From contig JAZSQT010000126.1 of assembly GCA_045538075.1 (NCBI GenBank), forward strand, positions 1-5,328: DNA of 5,328 bases, given 5' to 3'. Below, piece after piece: positions 3,888 through 5,328 of the stretch. This stretch comes from JAZSQT01 sp045538075 (GTDB lineage Bacteria; Chrysiogenota; Deferribacteres; Deferribacterales; Mucispirillaceae). Numbering within the stretch: position 1 is the first letter of the stretch; every line of letters begins with the position of its first letter. Under the pieces are notes generated by a model. That model did no database searches, had not been told where the DNA came from, and worked only from the letters and a program-made list of their open reading frames with translations. The position numbers and the translations under genes were made by a program.

Positions 3888-5248
3888 AAAAAATCTTATT
3901 AATTGTGTGTGCGTTTATTTTTACATCAGCATATAGTAATGCGGCAGTGCCAAATTCTTTTTCTGATGTTGTAAAAAAAGTATCAGACGGCGTAGTTAAT
4001 ATTAGCACTACTAAAATGGTTACGAGACAAGTTATGCCTTTTATGGGTGATGAAATTTTTCGCCATTTTTTTGGAGATAATATTCCTGGGTTTAATTTTG
4101 GTGATGAAGGCTCAAAAAGGCAATATAAAACATCTGCATTAGGTAGTGGTTTTGTTATTGATAAGGTTGGATATATTGTTACAAATAACCATGTTATTGA
4201 AGGTGCCGATGAAATTATTATAAAATTTAAGAACGAAAAAGAATTTAAAGCAGAGATTGTAGGTCAAGACCCTCTTACAGATTTAGCATTGCTAAAAATT
4301 GATCCAAAAGGCACTGATATTACGCCTATTGCTTTAGGTGATATTGATAAGTCAGAAATTGGAGATTGGGTAGTTGCTATTGGCAATCCGTTAGGGCTTG
4401 GTGGAACAGTTACAGCTGGTATAATTTCTGCAAAGGGTAGAGTTCTTGAAAGTGGACCTTACGACAACTTTGTTCAAACAGACGCATCAATTAATCCAGG
4501 AAATTCTGGTGGACCACTCTTAAATATGAATGGAGAAGTAATTGGTGTAAATACTGCTATAATGCAGTCGGCTCAAGGGCTTGGATTTGCAGTTCCAGTT
4601 AATATGTTGAAAGATATATTACCGAAATTAAAACAAGGTAAAGTTACTCGTGGTTGGCTTGGTGTAACGTTACAGCCATTAGATGAAAATTTAGCAAAAT
4701 CTTTTGGTATGTCATCTACAGAAGGAATTTTAGTAGCCAATGTAATAAAAGGCGATCCAGCTGATGTTAGTGGAATTAAAGCCGGTGATATAATTATAGC
4801 AGTAAATGGCTCACCTATAAAAGACGGCAGAGCATTAACAAATTTAATCGGTTCAAAAGCACCAAATGAAAGGGTTACATTAACTGTTTTTAGAGACGGA
4901 AGAAAAGTTGATATTAGAGTTACATTAGGCGAAAGACCAACAGGTCAAGAAGTAGCAAAAAAAGAAGACACTAAAAAACGTCCTTTATCAGTTAGAGATT
5001 TAACTAACGATGAGGCATCTAAGCTGAATATTAAAACTGGTGTTTTAGTTACAAATGTAAACGAAAATACATCTGCATTTGAGGCTGGTTTACGCAAAGG
5101 TGATGTTATAGTATGGTTTAATAGAAAAGACGTTACTAATCCAAACCAGTTTTATAGTATGCTTGATAAAGTTAAAAAAGGCGATGTAATAGGACTAAAA
5201 ATAATAAATAGAAATGGTAGTAGATTTATAGCCTTTAATAAAGAATAA
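3884..5248 (+). CDS. degP: Periplasmic serine protease/chaperone DegP (HtrA/MucD)
   Basis: A 454-residue protein with a full HtrA layout. Residues 1-20 form a signal peptide (Lys2-Lys3, cleavage after SNA). The trypsin-like domain follows (about 25-250), with catalytic His103 (TNNHVIEGA), Asp133 (DPLTDLALLKI) and Ser208 (NPGNSGGPL); all three are intact. An LA-loop region with phenylalanine- and glycine-rich sequence lies at about 48-80. PDZ1 begins near RGWLGVTLQPL (about 256-350), and PDZ2 (about 368-452) contains GVLVTNVNENTSAFEAGLRKGD. Two PDZ domains indicate the DegP/DegQ/MucD class, not single-PDZ DegS, and length is close to E. coli DegP (474). It degrades or holds misfolded envelope proteins. 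As the last gene of the sigma-E operon it corresponds to mucD in Pseudomonas algU-mucABCD, with no mucC between. Confidence 0.95.
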   Translation: MKKILLIVCAFIFTSAYSNAAVPNSFSDVVKKVSDGVVNISTTKMVTRQVMPFMGDEIFRHFFGDNIPGFNFGDEGSKRQYKTSALGSGFVIDKVGYIVTNNHVIEGADEIIIKFKNEKEFKAEIVGQDPLTDLALLKIDPKGTDITPIALGDIDKSEIGDWVVAIGNPLGLGGTVTAGIISAKGRVLESGPYDNFVQTDASINPGNSGGPLLNMNGEVIGVNTAIMQSAQGLGFAVPVNMLKDILPKLKQGKVTRGWLGVTLQPLDENLAKSFGMSSTEGILVANVIKGDPADVSGIKAGDIIIAVNGSPIKDGRALTNLIGSKAPNERVTLTVFRDGRKVDIRVTLGERPTGQEVAKKEDTKKRPLSVRDLTNDEASKLNIKTGVLVTNVNENTSAFEAGLRKGDVIVWFNRKDVTNPNQFYSMLDKVKKGDVIGLKIINRNGSRFIAFNKE

Positions 5249-5273
5249 TTTAATTTTATAATGAATTTTAAAC

Positions 5274-5299
5274 CCTACTTAATAAATAGTTAAGTGAGG
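5274..5299. terminator. Bulged hairpin after the protease gene; doubtful terminator
   Basis: Stem cct+acttaa (5274-5282) pairs with ttaagt+agg (5290-5299) across a 7-base loop and a one-base bulge. It begins 25 bases after the stop codon but has no T run directly after it (the run at 5310-5314 is 11 bases on). It overlaps the possible insertion-sequence end at 5295, so part of the pairing may be accidental. Confidence 0.35.
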
Positions 5300-5328
5300 C
5301 GAACCCAAATTTTTGGACAGATTTAAAG
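5295..5328 (+). mobile_element. Possible left end of an IS3-family (IS150-like) insertion sequence, truncated by the window
   Basis: From TG at 5295 the sequence reads tgaggcgaacccaaattt and continues into ttggacaga. It aligns without gaps to the left terminal repeat of IS150 as I recall it (TG, then G.ACCCA, then TT.TTGGAC), keeping the TG start and the GGAC block. IS3-family elements begin with TG and have their first transposase frame soon after the end; the run atttaaag at the window edge could lead into it. No transposase coding is visible here, so this rests on about 30 bases and on recollection of the family. Confidence 0.45.

Noticed and set aside
5305..5316. Small hairpin ccaaa/tttgg as terminator of the protease gene
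   Set aside because: A 5-bp stem with a 2-base loop is too weak, has no following T run, and lies within the likely insertion-sequence end.

Overview
The window is strongly A+T-rich chromosomal DNA from a Gram-negative (diderm) bacterium. It encodes a small outer-membrane beta-barrel protein and a four-gene sigma-E-type envelope-stress operon that ends in a periplasmic DegP/HtrA protease. Low GC, Lys/Asn/Ile-rich proteins and intergenic repeats of the 'ggattgc...gtcattgcgag' kind would fit a low-GC, possibly host-associated lineage such as Deferribacterota or a proteobacterial symbiont. The sequence alone does not settle the taxon.

Layout. Bases 1 to about 810 carry no convincing gene. They hold two diverged tandem copies (1-311 and 384-746) of a composite repeat, each with a left 16-bp inverted repeat around a GC-richer loop, an A+T-rich middle and a right imperfect hairpin. 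The left arms differ between the copies at two positions, and both changes are matched in the opposite arm, so pairing is kept. At 819-849 is a promoter with a perfect TTGACA -35 and a tract of nine G between the -35 and -10 boxes. This is the architecture of slipped-strand phase-variable promoters such as Neisseria porA. It drives a 237-residue outer-membrane beta-barrel protein (914-1627), followed by a good terminator hairpin (1645-1671) and a diverged copy of that hairpin (1744-1764).

Bases 2037-5248 form a compact operon: an ECF sigma factor of the RpoE/AlgU type, a membrane anti-sigma factor with a zinc-binding N-terminus, an RseB/MucB-like periplasmic protein, and DegP/MucD. The last two junctions are 4-bp ATGA overlaps. 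By analogy with E. coli rpoE-rseABC and Pseudomonas algU-mucABCD, the anti-sigma factor would hold the sigma factor at the inner membrane until misfolded outer-membrane proteins trigger its proteolysis. RseB would guard it, and the protease would clear misfolded proteins. No RseC/MucC gene is present between the genes shown.

The last 34 bases look like the left end of an IS3-family (IS150-like) insertion sequence, cut by the window edge.

The item most worth following is the poly-G promoter switch on a surface protein, directly upstream of the stress operon that would sense outer-membrane protein load.
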